A DNA stretch of 38,447 bases from Bacteroidia bacterium (GCA_030430535.1 JAUIKY010000035.1:1-38447); one strand, 5' to 3'. Shown: positions 16,831 to 26,728, counted from the first letter of the stretch. The notes: generated from the letters alone by a model not told the origin. Numbers and translations are program-made.

Positions 16831-17553
16831 ATGAAACATACATATACAGTTACGGGCATGACCTGTAACGGCTGTAAAGCTTCGGTTGAGAAAGCTCTAA
16901 AAGCATTGCCCGATGTGGTTGAGGCTTCGGCAGATTTGGAAAAAGCTGAGGTTAAAATTGAAATGTCCAATCACATCCCCACAGAAACATTACAAAAAGC
17001 ACTGCCCGAAAAATATTCATTATCCGAAAAAAATATTTTTCAAAACGCAAGTCCCGTGCAAGAGGAAGAGCAAAGTGACTTAAAACAATTATTTCCACTA
17101 TTTTTAATTTTCGGCTACATTATTGCCGCCTCCTTTCTGCTCAATTACAATCCGTGGAACACAGAACAGTTTATGCTCGATTTTATGGGACTGTTCTATA
17201 TCGTTTTTAGCTTTTTCAAATTACTGGATTTGAAAGGTTTCCCAGAATCGTTTAGAATGTATGACCCATTGGCCAAATTAGTTCCGGCCTACGGATGGGT
17301 GTACCCGTTTATAGAAGTGGTATTGGGGCTTATGTTTTTAATACGCATTGAAATTCCAGTGGCATTAATTGTTACGCTCATTATTTTAGGCATTACCACT
17401 ATTGGCGTAACCAAAACGCTGTTGGATAAAAAATCCATTCAGTGTGCCTGTTTAGGAACGGCCCTAAAACTTCCCATGACCAAAGCGACCTTTATAGAAA
17501 ATAGTATTATGATAGTTATGGCTATTGTGATGCTTGTTAAAACCTACGGTTAG
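16831..17553 (+). CDS. Heavy-metal-associated domain fused to MauE-like membrane domain
   Basis: 240-aa fusion. Residues 1-65 are a copper-chaperone-like HMA domain with the metal motif GMTCNGC (Cys12, Cys15). Residues 85-240 form a four-segment MauE/DoxX-type membrane domain with RMYDPLAKLVPAYGWVYPFIEVVLG and, in the last loop, CAC (Cys205, Cys207). MauE-type proteins are linked to disulfide or redox chemistry in the periplasm. The combination suggests a membrane protein that binds a soft metal on one face and has a redox-active Cys pair. It ends 2 nt before the TonB receptor ATG, so the two are co-translated. The metal itself is not determined by the sequence. Confidence 0.85.
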   Translation: MKHTYTVTGMTCNGCKASVEKALKALPDVVEASADLEKAEVKIEMSNHIPTETLQKALPEKYSLSEKNIFQNASPVQEEEQSDLKQLFPLFLIFGYIIAASFLLNYNPWNTEQFMLDFMGLFYIVFSFFKLLDLKGFPESFRMYDPLAKLVPAYGWVYPFIEVVLGLMFLIRIEIPVALIVTLIILGITTIGVTKTLLDKKSIQCACLGTALKLPMTKATFIENSIMIVMAIVMLVKTYG

Positions 17554-17555
17554 AA

Positions 17556-19823
17556 ATGAAAAATCTATTATACATAGTGTTGTTGCTTCCGGCGATGGTT
17601 TTTTCGCAGGAAAAAATCACAGGAATGATCATGGAGGCCAACCCCGAAAACAAACATATTGGCTTGGTAGGTGCCAACGTGTACTGGCTAAATACCGAAG
17701 TGGGCACCGTTACCGATATTGATGGCATGTTCTCTGTTCCGTACAAGCCAGAATACAAAAAACTGGTGATTAGTTATGTAGGATTTAAAACCGATACGCT
17801 GGCTATCAACGCACCGAAAATGGTACGCCATTGGTTGCAACCTACAGATAATTTGGATGAAATTACCGTAACTTCCAGAAAACAGGCCACGGCAAAATCC
17901 TATTTAAAAGCCACCAATACCTTTACCGTGAGCAGCGACGAGTTGCTGAAAGCGGCTTGTTGTAACCTATCTGAAAGCTTTGAAACGAATCCGTCTATCG
18001 ATGTTAATTTTGCCGATGCCGTTACCGGAACGCGACAAATAAAAATGTTGGGGCTTACCAGTCCGTATATTTTAATTGCCACCGAAAATATTCCTACCGT
18101 TCGTGGAGCGTCGCAGGCGTTTGGGTTGAGTTTTATCCCGGGGACTTGGGTGGAAAGTATCCAAATTACCAAAGGTGCGGGCAGTGTGGTGAATGGCTTC
18201 GAGAGTATCGCCGGTCAAATCAATGCCGAGCTGGTGAAACCTTCAACCGATGATGATTTTTTTCTAAACCTCTACGGTGCCTCTAGCGAACGGATGGAAA
18301 TAAACACCCACCTGAACACCAAGGTGGGCAATAAATGGCACACGGGTTTATATTTACACGGCAACACCCACAACCAAAAGCATGATGTAAATGACGATGG
18401 TTTTTTGGATATGCCGCTTTACAATCAAATAAACGTGATGAACCGCTGGCAATACACCGATACCGAAAAAGGTTTTGTGAGTTTTATCAATTTGAAATTT
18501 TTAAATGATGAAAAACAAACCGGGCAATTGAATTTTAACCCAGATACCGATAGGGTCACAAGAAATGAACCTGTGCTGAGTGGGAACGAAGTATGGGGCA
18601 GCGAAATTGAAACACGACGTTACGAGGTTTCGGCTAAATTTGGATACGTTAATCCGGAAGTGCCATGGCAGAGTGTTGGGGTGCAAACGGCATTTAGCGG
18701 ACACAAGCAAGAGTCGTATTTCGGGTTGAACCAGTATGATATTGAGCATAATAGTTTGTATGCCAATGCGATTTATAATTCCATTATTAGCGATTCGCGC
18801 CATAAAATAAAAACGGGAATTAGCTATACGTACGACCATTATGATGAAATGCTCGATGTGCCAAATTTGAATTCGGATTACGAACGTACGGAACATTCCG
18901 TTGGCGCGTTTTTCGAGTATAACTACGATAATTTGGATAAACTGAATTTAACCGCAGGTATTCGAGTGGATAACCACAATTTGATGGGAACCTTTGTAAC
19001 GCCACGCTTCCATGCCCGTTATACACCTTGGGAAAAGTCGGCCATTAGGGCTTCTTTTGGTAGAGGGAAACGTAGTGCCAACATTTTTGCCGAGAACCAA
19101 AATATGTTTTCAACCTCAAGAGCCATTAATATTTTAAGTACAAATGGAAGTATTTATGGTTTGAAGCCGGAAATAGCATGGAATTATGGTTTATCGTATT
19201 TGCAAGGTTTCAATCTTTTTGGAAGAAAAGCCGATGTGACCTTCGATTTTTACAAAACCGATTTTGAAAACCAGGTGGTGGTCGATTATGAAAATCCGCA
19301 GGAAGTCAATTTTTATAATTTAGATGGAAAAAGTTACGCCAACAGTTTCCAAGTTGAAATGAATTACAATGCTTTTGAACATTTCGATGCACGATTGGCG
19401 TACAAGTTTTACGAGGTAAAAACGCAGTACAACTCAGGTAAATTAGAAAAACCTTTGGTGCCCAGACACCGTGTTTTTGCTAACGCCGGGTACGAAACAC
19501 ATGTGAAAAACAATAGCCAATGGAAGTTTGATGTTACTTTTAATTGGTTGGGGTCTCAGCGGTTTTCTTCAACAGAAAACAATCCTGTACAATACCAGTT
19601 GCCCGAGCGTACACCGACGGTAACCACGCTGAACGCGCAAGTTACTAAAGTGTTTTCGCCAAAGGTTGAAGTCTATTTAGGGGGCGAAAACATGACCAAT
19701 GTTAGGCAGCCTAACCCCATTATTGGAGCTGATGACCCTTTTGGTTCGAATTTTGATACTACCTTTGTGTACGGTCCTATTTTTGGAAGCATGTATTACG
19801 CCGGATTACGATTTAGAATTTAA
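17556..19823 (+). CDS. TonB-dependent receptor, metal-cluster type
   Basis: 755-aa outer-membrane receptor. It has a signal peptide (1-18), an N-terminal carboxypeptidase-like CarbopepD_reg domain (about 20-95, VGANVYWLNTEVGTVTDIDGMFS), a plug (about 105-235) and a 22-strand-type barrel ending in the aromatic GLRFRI, typical of BamA substrates. Unusually for an outer-membrane protein, the plug carries an adjacent Cys pair (Cys135-Cys136 in KAACCNLSE). No SusD partner gene follows, so it is not a classical glycan-uptake pair. Location between an HMA-MauE fusion and a periplasmic HMA protein suggests uptake or sensing of a metal or metal chelate, perhaps copper. Right after the stop codon lies a REP-like hairpin. 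Confidence 0.9.
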   Translation: MKNLLYIVLLLPAMVFSQEKITGMIMEANPENKHIGLVGANVYWLNTEVGTVTDIDGMFSVPYKPEYKKLVISYVGFKTDTLAINAPKMVRHWLQPTDNLDEITVTSRKQATAKSYLKATNTFTVSSDELLKAACCNLSESFETNPSIDVNFADAVTGTRQIKMLGLTSPYILIATENIPTVRGASQAFGLSFIPGTWVESIQITKGAGSVVNGFESIAGQINAELVKPSTDDDFFLNLYGASSERMEINTHLNTKVGNKWHTGLYLHGNTHNQKHDVNDDGFLDMPLYNQINVMNRWQYTDTEKGFVSFINLKFLNDEKQTGQLNFNPDTDRVTRNEPVLSGNEVWGSEIETRRYEVSAKFGYVNPEVPWQSVGVQTAFSGHKQESYFGLNQYDIEHNSLYANAIYNSIISDSRHKIKTGISYTYDHYDEMLDVPNLNSDYERTEHSVGAFFEYNYDNLDKLNLTAGIRVDNHNLMGTFVTPRFHARYTPWEKSAIRASFGRGKRSANIFAENQNMFSTSRAINILSTNGSIYGLKPEIAWNYGLSYLQGFNLFGRKADVTFDFYKTDFENQVVVDYENPQEVNFYNLDGKSYANSFQVEMNYNAFEHFDARLAYKFYEVKTQYNSGKLEKPLVPRHRVFANAGYETHVKNNSQWKFDVTFNWLGSQRFSSTENNPVQYQLPERTPTVTTLNAQVTKVFSPKVEVYLGGENMTNVRQPNPIIGADDPFGSNFDTTFVYGPIFGSMYYAGLRFRI

Positions 19824-19824
19824 A

Positions 19825-19844
19825 ATTCCCGCGAAAGCGGGAAT
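19825..19844. repeat. REP-like hairpin attcccgc/gcgggaat, copy 2
   Basis: 8-bp perfect stem with loop gaaa, followed by ctcatg. It starts 1 nt after the TonB receptor stop codon. It could fold as a 3' mRNA-protecting hairpin. Confidence 0.7.
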
Positions 19845-19877
19845 CTCATGAATAGAAAAAAGAATAAACTATTAACC

Positions 19878-19967
19878 GTCATTGCAAGGAGAGAAGTAAC
19901 ACTGTAATCTCATGAACTCAAATCAAAAGATTGCCACATCACACCAAAAAGTGTGATTCGCAATGAC
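19878..19967. repeat. GTCATTGC...GCAATGAC palindromic element
   Basis: Terminal 8-bp inverted repeats gtcattgc (19878-19885) and gcaatgac (19960-19967) enclose about 74 nt, including a gattgcc and a tcacac/gtgtga hairpin (19939-19956). A related element lies at 28248-28340. Together with the preceding hairpin it fills the gap between the receptor and HMA genes. Confidence 0.6.
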
Positions 19968-19992
19968 AACTTAAAATTAAAACAAGAATAAA

Positions 19993-20364
19993 ATGAAAAA
20001 AATATTAATGATAGCCATATTGCTAACAGGAAGTATAACTTTTGCCCAAAACAAAAATGCGCAAGCCACACTTGAAGTTGATGGCGTTTGCCTAATGTGC
20101 AAATCCAGAATAGAAAAAGCCTGTTACGGCACTAAAGGCGTAAAAAGTGCGAATTGGGATGTAAAGACCCACGAATTGAAACTGTTTTATGATGAACGAA
20201 AAATAAGTTTGGACAGTATCAAATCAAACATATTGGCTGTGGGTCACGATTTAAAAGAATTGAAGGCTACCGATGAGGCTTATGCAGCCGTTCACCCCTG
20301 CTGCAGGTATCGGGATGTAGGGGTGGTTGGTGACCATAAAACCGAAGAGAAACACGAAGATTAA
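19993..20364 (+). CDS. Periplasmic heavy-metal-associated (HMA) protein
   Basis: 123-aa protein with a signal peptide (1-19, ending TFAQ) and an HMA-like ferredoxin fold carrying CLMC (Cys33, Cys36) in place of the usual MxCxxC. A further Cys44 is present, and a C-terminal extension contains His101-Pro-Cys103-Cys104 (HPCCRYRD) and a His/Glu/Lys-rich tail. It is therefore an exported soft-metal binder with extra ligands, probably the periplasmic partner of the TonB receptor. A terminator follows at 20371. Confidence 0.85.
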   Translation: MKKILMIAILLTGSITFAQNKNAQATLEVDGVCLMCKSRIEKACYGTKGVKSANWDVKTHELKLFYDERKISLDSIKSNILAVGHDLKELKATDEAYAAVHPCCRYRDVGVVGDHKTEEKHED

Positions 20365-20370
20365 ATAAGA

Positions 20371-20402
20371 AAGCCCAAGCACTTAAGTTTGGGCTTTTAA
20401 TT
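20371..20402 (+). terminator. Terminator of the metal-handling cluster
   Basis: Stem aagcccaa (20371-20378) and ttgggctt (20389-20396) with a 10-nt loop, then a TTTT-rich tail, 7 nt after the stop codon of the HMA gene. Confidence 0.85.
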
Positions 20403-20447
20403 TTATAATAAGTTAGTTAATTTTCGGCCTAGTCAATTTGGAAAAGG

Positions 20448-21566
20448 ATGAACAAAAATAAAATAAAAGAAGTTGCTGGGCTGTTTTTTAAACTGGGCTG
20501 TATTGCTTTTGGTGGACCGGCAGCGCACATAGCCATGATGGAAGTTGAGGTGGTAAAAAAACGAAAGTGGATGAGCCAAGAACATTTTCTGGATCTTATA
20601 GGAGCCACTAATTTAATTCCGGGGCCTAATTCTACCGAAATGACTATGCACTGTGGTTACGAACGTGCCGGCTGGAAAGGACTCTTTGTTGCAGGAATTT
20701 GTTTTGTTTTTCCAGCCGTTGTAATTACCGGTGTTTTTGCATGGCTATACCAAACATACGGTCAGTTGCCCAATGTAGAGCCTTTTATTTATGGCATTAA
20801 ACCTGCCGTTATTGCCATTATTTTTATGGCCGCTTACAGATTAGGAATAAAGGCGGTTAAAACCACTCAATTGGCGGTGCTGGGACTAATAGCTCTAGCA
20901 GCTTGCTTGATTGGGTTTAATGAAATTCTTGTGCTGTTTGGCTGTGCTGTGCTGGGTTTGGCTCTTTGTCTTTTCAGGAGAAATTTGTCGTCTTTAAACA
21001 GTTTTTTTCCATTGCTTTTTTTGCAAAGCCAAAACGCAATTTCAGTGGGGGTGTTCAAAATATTTTTCACATTTTTAAAAGTGGGAGCCATACTTTATGG
21101 AAGTGGTTATGTGCTGTTTGCCTTTTTAGACGCTGAATTGGTGGCAAACGGTTGGCTGACGCGCCAAGCTTTGATTGATGCCGTTGCTGTTGGACAAATC
21201 ACTCCAGGGCCAGTGCTGTCTACTGCAACTTTTATTGGTTGGCAAGTGAAGGGGTTAACGGGAGCCATCGCGGCCACTTTAGGAATCTTTTTACCGTCAT
21301 TTATTTTTGTACTCGTCCTAAATCCGCTAATTCCTAAAATGCGAAAATCTAAAATAATTCGGGCCATTTTGGATGCTGTAAATGTAGCGGCAGTGGCATT
21401 AATTATTGCCGTTTGCATCGAAATGGGAAAAGAAACCTTAACGGATTGGCGAACTATTATTATTGCCGCTATCAGCTTAATCGTGGTGTTCTATTTTAAA
21501 AAAGTAAACAGTGCTTTTATTGTTTTGGGAGGTGCCTTATTGGGGTATTTGTTCAGTCTCCTGTAA
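20448..21566 (+). CDS. chrA: Chromate transporter family protein (ChrA/CHR)
   Basis: 372-aa long-chain CHR protein made of two homologous halves. The N half has KLGCIAFGGPAAHIAMM and GATNLIPGPNSTEM, and the C half has FLKVGAILYGSGYVLFAF and VAVGQITPGPVLSTATFIGW. About 10 to 12 membrane segments alternate with the FGG/PGP motifs. Characterised members export chromate by a proton-linked mechanism, but many family members are untested and could carry other anions such as sulfate. The preceding terminator separates it from the HMA gene, so it is probably its own transcript. Confidence 0.85.
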   Translation: MNKNKIKEVAGLFFKLGCIAFGGPAAHIAMMEVEVVKKRKWMSQEHFLDLIGATNLIPGPNSTEMTMHCGYERAGWKGLFVAGICFVFPAVVITGVFAWLYQTYGQLPNVEPFIYGIKPAVIAIIFMAAYRLGIKAVKTTQLAVLGLIALAACLIGFNEILVLFGCAVLGLALCLFRRNLSSLNSFFPLLFLQSQNAISVGVFKIFFTFLKVGAILYGSGYVLFAFLDAELVANGWLTRQALIDAVAVGQITPGPVLSTATFIGWQVKGLTGAIAATLGIFLPSFIFVLVLNPLIPKMRKSKIIRAILDAVNVAAVALIIAVCIEMGKETLTDWRTIIIAAISLIVVFYFKKVNSAFIVLGGALLGYLFSLL

Positions 21567-21647
21567 AATTCAATTTATAGAATAATTTTAAAAGTGCTGG
21601 AATTGTTGTTTTTTGTCAGTTTAGCAATAAATGAAGTGATTTAAATT

Positions 21648-21805
21648 TTTTTGAATGTCCGTAATCAATCATAAAATCTAGTGTCAACCTGAACTTGTTT
21701 CAGGTTCTCAATATAAATCATCAATGCTTATAGGTGTTATTGGATGCTGAAACGAGTTCAGCATGACGCCAAGAACAACATTATGACACAAAACGGACAA
21801 TCAGT
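21648..21805. repeat. 158-bp MITE-like dispersed repeat, copy 1
   Basis: Aligned without gaps to 29483-29640, with 7 differences by eye. It holds two hairpins, aacctgaa/ttcaggtt and atgctgaa/ttcagcat. The ends form an imperfect inverted repeat (tgtccg...ttatga versus ttatgac...cggaca). No coding frame is present, so it is a non-autonomous element or a structured repeat. It lies in the tail-to-tail gap between chrA and the outer-membrane protein gene. Confidence 0.85.
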
Positions 21806-21812
21806 AAATTTT

Positions 21813-22892
21813 TTAATCCATATCGAATCGTAGACCAATAGAAATATTATTTTGGTCGATAATTTGGTTTTTGAAAATTGGCGTTAGGTCGTATTTTACA
21901 TAAAGGGCTACCTCGTCGAAAGCAATATAGCTGCTTATGCCATAGACCAAATTGGTGGTATTGAATTCTCTTTTTTGTTTGTCTTTTATGCGTTCGCCGT
22001 TTAGTTCATATTTCAATTTTTGTCGTGTTCCAATATTAAAACCTGCGTAGCCCCCAATGCCTATTTTGAATTGGTTATCGGTGTTATATCTAAAATACGT
22101 GGCTTTATCAATTCTTTTTGATGGACCAAACTCAAAGTGTACCGGGAATACCAAGTTAGTAATGGATAGTTTTGACTTTTTCAATTCTTCGGGAAATTCC
22201 TGTAGAATCGTTTCGTTACCCTGTTGTACAAAATATTGATTGTTGTCTGGTTTGAGACCATTAATATGAAGCGACCAGCCGTATTTTACTCTCATAAAAT
22301 TTGTGTTTTCGAATACTCTTGTTTTCCATGCCCAACCTATTTCAAAAAAACGAGACCCTCCAAATTTATAGGGTGAGTCATCTAAGTTTTCGCCTTCAAT
22401 GATAGCGTTATTAAAACCTAAGGCCAATACAAAGTCGCTAGTAGTTTTTAAATCGTATTTTTTTGGTTCGCTTTTTTCTTTAATTTTTATTCCAGCAAAA
22501 CTGCCCTCGTTGCCGCCTATGTTAAAACCAATTTTAGATGCTTCACCGTCATTGTCGGTATAATAACCGTCTTCATTTCGTTTTAAAAGCTCAATTTTAT
22601 TGTTAACGATAGCAGTTCTATTTTCAATATTTAAAGCCCGTTTTTTTGCTACCTCTTTTTTTAGGTTTTCAGCCTCTTCGTTGGTGATTTCACCTTTACT
22701 TTGTCTTAAATTGATAGCTTCAACCTCTGCCTTTAAAAATTCCCGCTCTTGAGATTGGATGCCTTCTTTTAGGCGTTCCAATGTTTCAATTTTATGCTTG
22801 TTGTTAACCGTTTGAATGGTGTCTTGCGCATTGATAATCGACGCACTTAGGCATAGCACTGTTAGTGCTATAAGTTTAGTAATGGTTTGCAT
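21813..22892 (-). CDS. Outer-membrane beta-barrel protein with coiled-coil N-terminus
   Basis: 359-aa exported protein: signal peptide (1-22, INAQ), a long charged alpha-helical stretch (about 30-110, many Glu/Lys/Leu, coiled-coil-like), then a beta-rich region (about 130-359) with alternating aromatic strands and the terminal FRYNTDNQ, YGISSYIAF and ISIGLRFDMD patterns of porin-like barrels. I do not know the family. It follows the anti-sigma-like gene by 53 nt and lies in the sigma factor operon, which suggests it is part of, or a target of, that envelope stress or surface response. Confidence 0.6.
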   Translation of the reverse strand: MQTITKLIALTVLCLSASIINAQDTIQTVNNKHKIETLERLKEGIQSQEREFLKAEVEAINLRQSKGEITNEEAENLKKEVAKKRALNIENRTAIVNNKIELLKRNEDGYYTDNDGEASKIGFNIGGNEGSFAGIKIKEKSEPKKYDLKTTSDFVLALGFNNAIIEGENLDDSPYKFGGSRFFEIGWAWKTRVFENTNFMRVKYGWSLHINGLKPDNNQYFVQQGNETILQEFPEELKKSKLSITNLVFPVHFEFGPSKRIDKATYFRYNTDNQFKIGIGGYAGFNIGTRQKLKYELNGERIKDKQKREFNTTNLVYGISSYIAFDEVALYVKYDLTPIFKNQIIDQNNISIGLRFDMD

Positions 22893-22945
22893 AACTGTTC
22901 GTTTTTTGCCCTTTTTGGGCGATGATTGATTTGATTGAATTGAAT

Positions 22946-23710
22946 TTAGTCGTTACGTTGGGCAACTGCAGTTTTTACCGAATTGTAACTTGATTTTATA
23001 GCTTCGAAAACCTTGTTTCTAAAGGATTGGTCTAATTCTGCTTCTACATCTTGTAGTAAGGCTTCGGCATCAACCATTCCTGTGTGTTTATTGATTAATT
23101 TGTTCAACTGTATTTCTTTTTGCGCCTGAAGCAATAATGCGTCAATATCGTCGTCTGTTACAGCGTTGTATTCTTGTTTCAGGGCCTCAACTTTTGCAAC
23201 CACTTCCTGTATTTTTTGTTCTTCAAACGTTAATGCCGTTATTGGTTTTTCTTTAGTAGGCATGGCCTTGTTTTCTTTTTTCAAAGGCACTTTATTGGCT
23301 GTAATTTGGATTGGGTTTATGTTTTCCTTACGGGGAATAGCTTTTGCTTTTGGGCTGTTGCTTTTTAGAGTTTCGTTTTCAGTTTTAAGTGTATTTGTCT
23401 CAACGTGTTCTTTAGCTACTTGATGGCCTGCACTTTCATTGCTGACAGGCTTCTTCATTTCAACCTGTGGCTTGCTAACCACCTCTTTTGGGTTTTCAGT
23501 GTTTTGGTTGTCAGTCCAAAATGGTAGCCCTAGAAATAGTAGCCCTACAATACTGGCGGCTAAACCAATGTACCATAGTTTTTTGCTTTTATGGGCTTTG
23601 CTTGTTTTGTCCAAACGCTGCGCTAATTTATCCCAAGCTTCAGGCGATGGTTGCAATTTGCGCTGTTCAAGCTTATTTTTAAACTGCTCTTCGTGTTTAT
23701 AGGGTTCCAT
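22946..23710 (-). CDS. Anti-sigma-factor-like single-pass membrane protein
   Basis: 254-aa protein. An N-terminal cytoplasmic segment (EEQFKNKLEQRKLQPSPEAWDKL, the Bacteroidetes anti-sigma-type start) precedes one membrane segment at about 45-65, and a long charged periplasmic part is rich in Lys, Glu and Gln. There is no classical zinc-binding anti-sigma domain. The start codon overlaps the sigma factor gene by 14 nt, the arrangement expected for a cognate regulator. Role inferred from context: holds the ECF factor at the membrane until an envelope signal arrives. Confidence 0.65.
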   Translation of the reverse strand: MEPYKHEEQFKNKLEQRKLQPSPEAWDKLAQRLDKTSKAHKSKKLWYIGLAASIVGLLFLGLPFWTDNQNTENPKEVVSKPQVEMKKPVSNESAGHQVAKEHVETNTLKTENETLKSNSPKAKAIPRKENINPIQITANKVPLKKENKAMPTKEKPITALTFEEQKIQEVVAKVEALKQEYNAVTDDDIDALLLQAQKEIQLNKLINKHTGMVDAEALLQDVEAELDQSFRNKVFEAIKSSYNSVKTAVAQRND

Positions 23711-24275
23711 AGCTTGTTGTTTTACCTAATTCTTTAATTTTTTCTTGAAGCATTTTTCGTGCTTTAAATAGTTGTGATTTCGATGTGCCTTCACTTATAT
23801 TGAGCATATCAGATATTTCGTAGTGTTTATAGCCTTCTATAGTGTACATGATAAACACCGTTTTATAGCCATCAGGAAGCCCGTCTATAAGTTCTTGGAT
23901 TTCGTTGACTTCTAAATTAGTTTGAATGTTTTCAAATTGTCCGGTTTCATTGCTGAGGTCTTCCACAGAAAATTCAATGTTTTTTTGCTGCCTTAAAAAC
24001 GAAATAGATTCCCTGACCATGATACGGCGAATCCAACCTTCAAAACTTCCTTTGTGCTCAAAGGTTTTTAAATTGGTAAATACTTTAAAGAAGGCATTAA
24101 GCATAGTGTCTTCGGCATGTTGTATGTCTTTAATGTAAAACCTGCAAACGCTTAACATTTTTGGGGCATACATCTCGAATAGAATATGCTGCGCTTCGCG
24201 GTTTTGCTTTATGGCTTTTTTTATGAGCGCCGATTCGTTTTTATGGAGCTGTATAACTTTCAAAAATGTTTTCAT
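23697..24275 (-). CDS. ECF-type RNA polymerase sigma factor
   Basis: 192-aa sigma-70 family ECF factor. Region 2 lies at about 35-95 (DTMLNAFFKVFTNL, KGSFEGWIRRIMVRESISFLR) and region 4 at about 125-180 (LPDGYKTVFIMYTIEGYKHYEIS, MLNISEGTSKSQLFKARKML helix-turn-helix). It directs RNA polymerase to a specific regulon, with activity probably controlled by the downstream membrane protein. First gene of a three-gene unit. The identity of the regulon is not visible here. Confidence 0.92.
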   Translation of the reverse strand: MKTFLKVIQLHKNESALIKKAIKQNREAQHILFEMYAPKMLSVCRFYIKDIQHAEDTMLNAFFKVFTNLKTFEHKGSFEGWIRRIMVRESISFLRQQKNIEFSVEDLSNETGQFENIQTNLEVNEIQELIDGLPDGYKTVFIMYTIEGYKHYEISDMLNISEGTSKSQLFKARKMLQEKIKELGKTTSYGTL

Positions 24276-24425
24276 TTGGCCTTCTATTTATAAAGACGCA
24301 TATTTTTCACAAATGGTTGCCTGGAGAAAAATATTTTCTTGAAATTTAGTTAAATTTTTCCCAACGGAATGATAACGGATTTAACTTCTCACTACCTTTA
24401 ATAGGTTCTTTTAAATGAAAATATT

Positions 24426-24512
24426 ATGGGACAACAAACGTCTAAAAGTAAGTCGGTTTTACCGAAACAAGCGGTGAAAAAGACACCACAGGCTCCAGCA
24501 AAAAAGAAGTAG
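24426..24512 (+). CDS. Possible 28-aa basic peptide gene
   Basis: ATG to TAG frame of 29 codons encoding a lysine-rich peptide (MGQQTSKSKSV..., 8 Lys of 28, and a PAKKK end) with no hydrophobic stretch. It sits alone in the gap between the ECF operon and groL, with a 6-bp-stem terminator at 24573 on the same strand. A near-consensus TACCTTTA box lies 26 nt upstream. It could be a small nucleic-acid-binding peptide. The alternative is chance in a non-coding leader or small RNA. Confidence 0.35.
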   Translation: MGQQTSKSKSVLPKQAVKKTPQAPAKKK

Positions 24513-24572
24513 TTTGTGTGATGGGTTTATTGAAGATAGACCTTGTTTTTTGAGAGAGAGAATTATTTGCAG

Positions 24573-24595
24573 CCACCTTCACAAGAGGTGGTTTT
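24573..24595 (+). terminator. Terminator on the plus strand after the small ORF
   Basis: ccacct (24573-24578) pairs with aggtgg (24586-24591) across a 7-nt loop, followed by TTTT. It implies a plus-strand transcript across 24426-24590. Confidence 0.7.
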
Positions 24596-24613
24596 ATATT
24601 TTTATGATGGTTG

Positions 24614-24651
24614 AAATAAAAAACGCTTCCCAATTTCTTGAGAAGCGTTTT
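24614..24651 (-). terminator. Terminator of the groESL operon
   Basis: gaagcgtttt (24642-24651) pairs with aaaacgcttc (24620-24629) across a 12-nt loop. Read on the minus strand a T-rich tail follows. It lies about 65 nt after the groL stop. Confidence 0.85.
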
Positions 24652-24717
24652 CATTATTTTATGTTCACTCACCTTTTGAAATTAGGAGTGAGATATTTTG
24701 CGTGTCGAGGTTCTCGA

Positions 24718-26364
<1,647 letters not shown>

Positions 26365-26366
26365 TT

Positions 26367-26386
26367 ATTCCCGCGAAGGCAGGAAT
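26367..26386. repeat. REP-like hairpin, copy 3 (groES-groL gap)
   Basis: attcccgc (26367-26374) and gcaggaat (26379-26386), one mismatch in the stem. Forms a pair with the hairpin at 26419-26438. Confidence 0.55.
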
Positions 26387-26418
26387 CGTTTTAATGTTAA
26401 TCTTTATTTGTTTTTAAG

Positions 26419-26438
26419 ATTTCCGCGTAGGCGGAAAT
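26419..26438. repeat. REP-like hairpin, copy 4 (groES-groL gap)
   Basis: atttccgc (26419-26426) and gcggaaat (26431-26438) with loop gtag, a perfect 8-bp stem. Lies 14 nt downstream of the groES stop codon. Confidence 0.6.
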
Positions 26439-26452
26439 GAAAAAGCGACTAT

Positions 26453-26728
26453 TTAAACAATCGCCAATATATCGCTTTCGCGCATGATTAGATAATCGGT
26501 GCCTTCTAGCTTTAGTTCGGTTCCAGCATATTTACCATATAAAACAGTATCGCCAACCTTAACAGTGATAGGCTCGTCTTTGGTGCCAGGACCGGCAGCT
26601 ACAACAGTACCTCTTTGTGGTTTTTCTTTAGCGTTGTCTGGAATAATTATTCCTGAAGCTGTTTTAGTTTCAGCGGCAGCAGGTTCAATTAGAACGCGGT
26701 CTGCCAATGGTTTAATGTTCAATGCCAT
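26453..26728 (-). CDS. groS: 10-kDa co-chaperonin GroES
   Basis: 91-aa lid of the GroEL chamber. The N-terminal [12 protein letters not shown] (3-14), the mobile-loop region around [16 protein letters not shown], and the C-terminal [26 protein letters not shown] are all family-typical. Preceded by a Bacteroidetes-type promoter at 26782-26813. No CIRCE operator is visible. Confidence 0.97.
   Translation of the reverse strand: MALNIKPLADRVLIEPAAAETKTASGIIIPDNAKEKPQRGTVVAAGPGTKDEPITVKVGDTVLYGKYAGTELKLEGTDYLIMRESDILAIV

Noticed and set aside
20448-21566. Chromate transporter as part of the metal cluster
   Set aside because: A terminator at 20371 separates it from the HMA gene. Same-strand adjacency alone does not show shared function.
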